Below are positions 33,120 to 64,000 of a stretch of 64,000 nucleotides of DNA, in pieces. A model generated the notes under the pieces. That model had not been told where the DNA came from. It was given only the letters and a program-made list of their open reading frames with translations, and did no database searches. Where the stretch lies: assembly GCF_014805685.1 (NCBI RefSeq), contig NC_060892.1, positions 997,490-1,061,489 on the forward strand, written 5' to 3'. Origin of the DNA: Silurus meridionalis. Its lineage: Eukaryota > Chordata > Actinopteri > Siluriformes > Siluridae. How positions within the stretch are numbered: position 1 is the stretch's first letter; the number at the start of each line of letters is the position of its first letter. Both the position numbers and the translations under genes were made by a program.

Positions 33120-33390
33120 AGTGTTGAACTTATTCCAAAGTGATGGCTGCCTCAGGGTAGGAAAAGAGGTGGATGAATTGATGCAGTCATCATAACTACT
33201 ACATATCCTACAAGCCTGTGGGGGTATTGTTTTGATCTGGGGTTGCTTCAGTTGGTCAGGTCAAGGTTCAGCAATGTCGTGAACTCCTTGTTGATGAGAA
33301 TGTTCAGAGGAGATGGGCCAGACTGAGATCTGCTCCAATCAGCCACGAGCAGGAATATGCTTCTACAGTGACTACAGGTCTTTATCCAAA
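33120..33390. mobile_element. Possible Tc1-like transposase fragment
   Basis: The words GTGGGGGTATTGTTTTGATC and GGGGTTGCTTCAGTTGGTCA resemble the catalytic-core coding region of another Tc1-like family. The frame is broken and no terminal repeat was found. Confidence 0.3.
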
Positions 33391-33394
33391 ATCT

Positions 33395-33665
33395 TGTGCT
33401 TCTTTCTGAACTAATCATTCCACATTTAGTTCCCATTTACTCATAATAACCACCACTCGATGCTGTGGAGATTCATTCAGCCACAGGGGTGTTGGTAAAG
33501 TCAGGTAGTGATGTAGGTGAGAAAGTGAGGAGGCCTGGGGTGCAGTCAGAGCTCTATAGCAGAAGATTATCCACTCCAGGTCATGTAAAGAAGATCCGCA
33601 TGGTGCATAGAGGCGTTGCCGTGCTGGAACGTGTTTTGGTCTTCTAGTTCAAGTGAAGGGAAAAT
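33395..33665 (-). repeat. Dispersed 350-bp repeat, copy 8
   Basis: Reverse copy with TTCCACATTTAGTTCCCATT, CAGGGGTGTTGGTAAAGTCA, GTGAGGAGGCCTGGGGTGCA and GTGCTGGAACGTGTTTTGGT. Confidence 0.75.
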
Positions 33666-34226
33666 GTACATTATAAGTGTAATTCAGGTGTTTTAGTACT
33701 TTTGGTTTTATAATATGGATTGATCCAATCAAATAAATGATTCTGGTTAAAAGAATATGATGCACGTTTCCACGAAACACGTTTCTTATTGCACTGTATG
33801 AAGGCGTGTTCAGTGAACCCACAGCAGCAGCAGCAGCAATATTCAGGCCACAAACCCCAAGCCAGATCAAACATGCAGTTTTCCTGCTTCCCGCCAGGTG
33901 GCGCATTTGGTTCAAGAATCGTGTGGATAATTGTTTGAGCATGGCTCTGATCAGAGGGTCTTTATTTTCTACATTAAATTAGAAAATTCAGCAGCCACAC
34001 ATTAATTATTAATATACAACTGACTTTACTTGTATACAGTGTTTTTAATAATAAAAAATATTTTATTATAATTTATTTCTATTGTGTATCCTGGTGACAG
34101 CAGATGCGCTTTTATTGCTCTCTTCTTAAAAATGTAACTCGATTCGTGTTCTGTAAATCAAAATACTACTAAAAATAAAGATAATGATGTTGATGATGAT
34201 GATGTTCTACATTTTTAGCACCAGTT

Positions 34227-34259
<33 letters not shown>
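34227..34259. repeat. (CT)n tract upstream of HCN2
   Basis: About 16 CT units ending 108 bp before the first HCN2 ATG, within the likely promoter or 5'UTR. Confidence 0.9.
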
Positions 34260-34262
<3 letters not shown>

Positions 34263-34367
34263 TTTATTCTATAGTAAATATATTCTGATGAACAGCTCAG
34301 TTTTTTTTGTTTTCTGGGCTGAAGGCGCTCGTGGCTGCGCACGCAGTTCACGGATGCCGCTGTAGCC

Positions 34368-63600
<29,233 letters not shown>

Positions 63601-63605
63601 ATATG

Positions 63606-64000
63606 AGTTGGTATCAAAAAGTTTCGAGACTGTTTACAAGAAAGTATTTATTTATTTATTTACGTTTCACACTGTCGCCTTCAAAATAGTCCTCTTACAC
63701 AGCAATACAGCTCCCAGTGTTCTTCTGGAACGTCCTGGAAGTCTTCTTTCCGAAGTGTGTCGAGCATCTTCTGAGGTTCACGCTGGATTTCAGCAACGGT
63801 GTCAGAACGGCGAGTTTTGCGCTGCATCTTCATCTTCATGAAGAGGGTGTAGTTTGCAGGAGCCGAATCTGGAATGTAGGGTGAATGCGGATGTGAGTTT
63901 ATGTTGTTTTTCTTGCGAGAAACTCACGTATGAGAAGAGCTTGGTCACAAGGGCGCACATGGTCAGAATAACACACGTCTTCAGATAAGCACCAGTTCCA
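63606..64000 (-). mobile_element. Mariner-family element, cut by window edge
   Basis: It starts with GTTGGTATCAAAAAGTTTCG, the same end as the relic at 3203, and continues with CGCCTTCAAAATAGTCCTCT and the region encoding the transposase C-terminus on the minus strand. The last 70 bp resemble 3880-3920. Intactness cannot be judged because the rest is outside. Confidence 0.65.

Overview
The window is vertebrate nuclear DNA, most likely from a teleost fish. It holds intron-split genes with GT-AG junctions, long introns, dense microsatellites and many Tc1/mariner, LINE and tRNA-SINE remnants of kinds common in teleosts. The repeat ends carrying short CTTGA tandems make me lean towards an otophysan such as a catfish, but that is only an impression. 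Nothing here looks bacterial or viral, and I see no CRISPR array, operon or toxin gene.

Three genes are present, all on the + strand. (1) Bases 56-109 (or 56-90) are the last coding exon of a gene that enters from the left; I could not identify it. (2) A complete basigin gene (bsg/CD147) runs from 20996 to 29530, with its 3'UTR reaching about 30975. I assembled eight coding exons by eye. They give a 388-residue three-Ig form and, if exon 2 is skipped, a 271-residue two-Ig form, close to the two human forms. (3) The 5' half of an HCN pacemaker channel gene, best match HCN2, runs from 34368 to the right edge. Exons 1-4 encode the N-terminus, the HCN domain, S1-S6 and the CIGYG pore. The C-linker and cyclic-nucleotide-binding domain lie outside the window. 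The order BSG then HCN2 is the same as on human chromosome 19p13.3.

Region by region: 110-20740 is 3'UTR followed by about 18 kb of gene-free repeat-rich DNA; 20745-20995 is a GC-rich bsg promoter/5'UTR; 20996-30975 is bsg; 30976-34225 is an intergenic stretch filled mostly by LINE 3' ends; 34226-64000 is HCN2. HCN2 intron 3 (45091-62124) is 17 kb long and is mostly a trap for transposons. It contains an old Tc1-like element into which two younger Tc1-like elements jumped, and one of those was then duplicated in tandem together with its flank (unit about 1.94 kb).

I did not find a clearly new biological system. The points most worth checking are: the bsg 3' end, where a 25-nt mini-exon, an 80-nt exon and a tiny 3'UTR intron allow three different cytoplasmic tails; the tandem Tc1 duplication; a nearly intact Tc1 transposase broken by one CpG-type stop; a LINE insertion with a visible 17-bp target-site duplication; a fold-back element; and a 14-bp minisatellite that repeats CACCTG 13 times inside HCN2. 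All calls were made by reading, without database searches. Repeat family names rest on recall of typical teleost elements.
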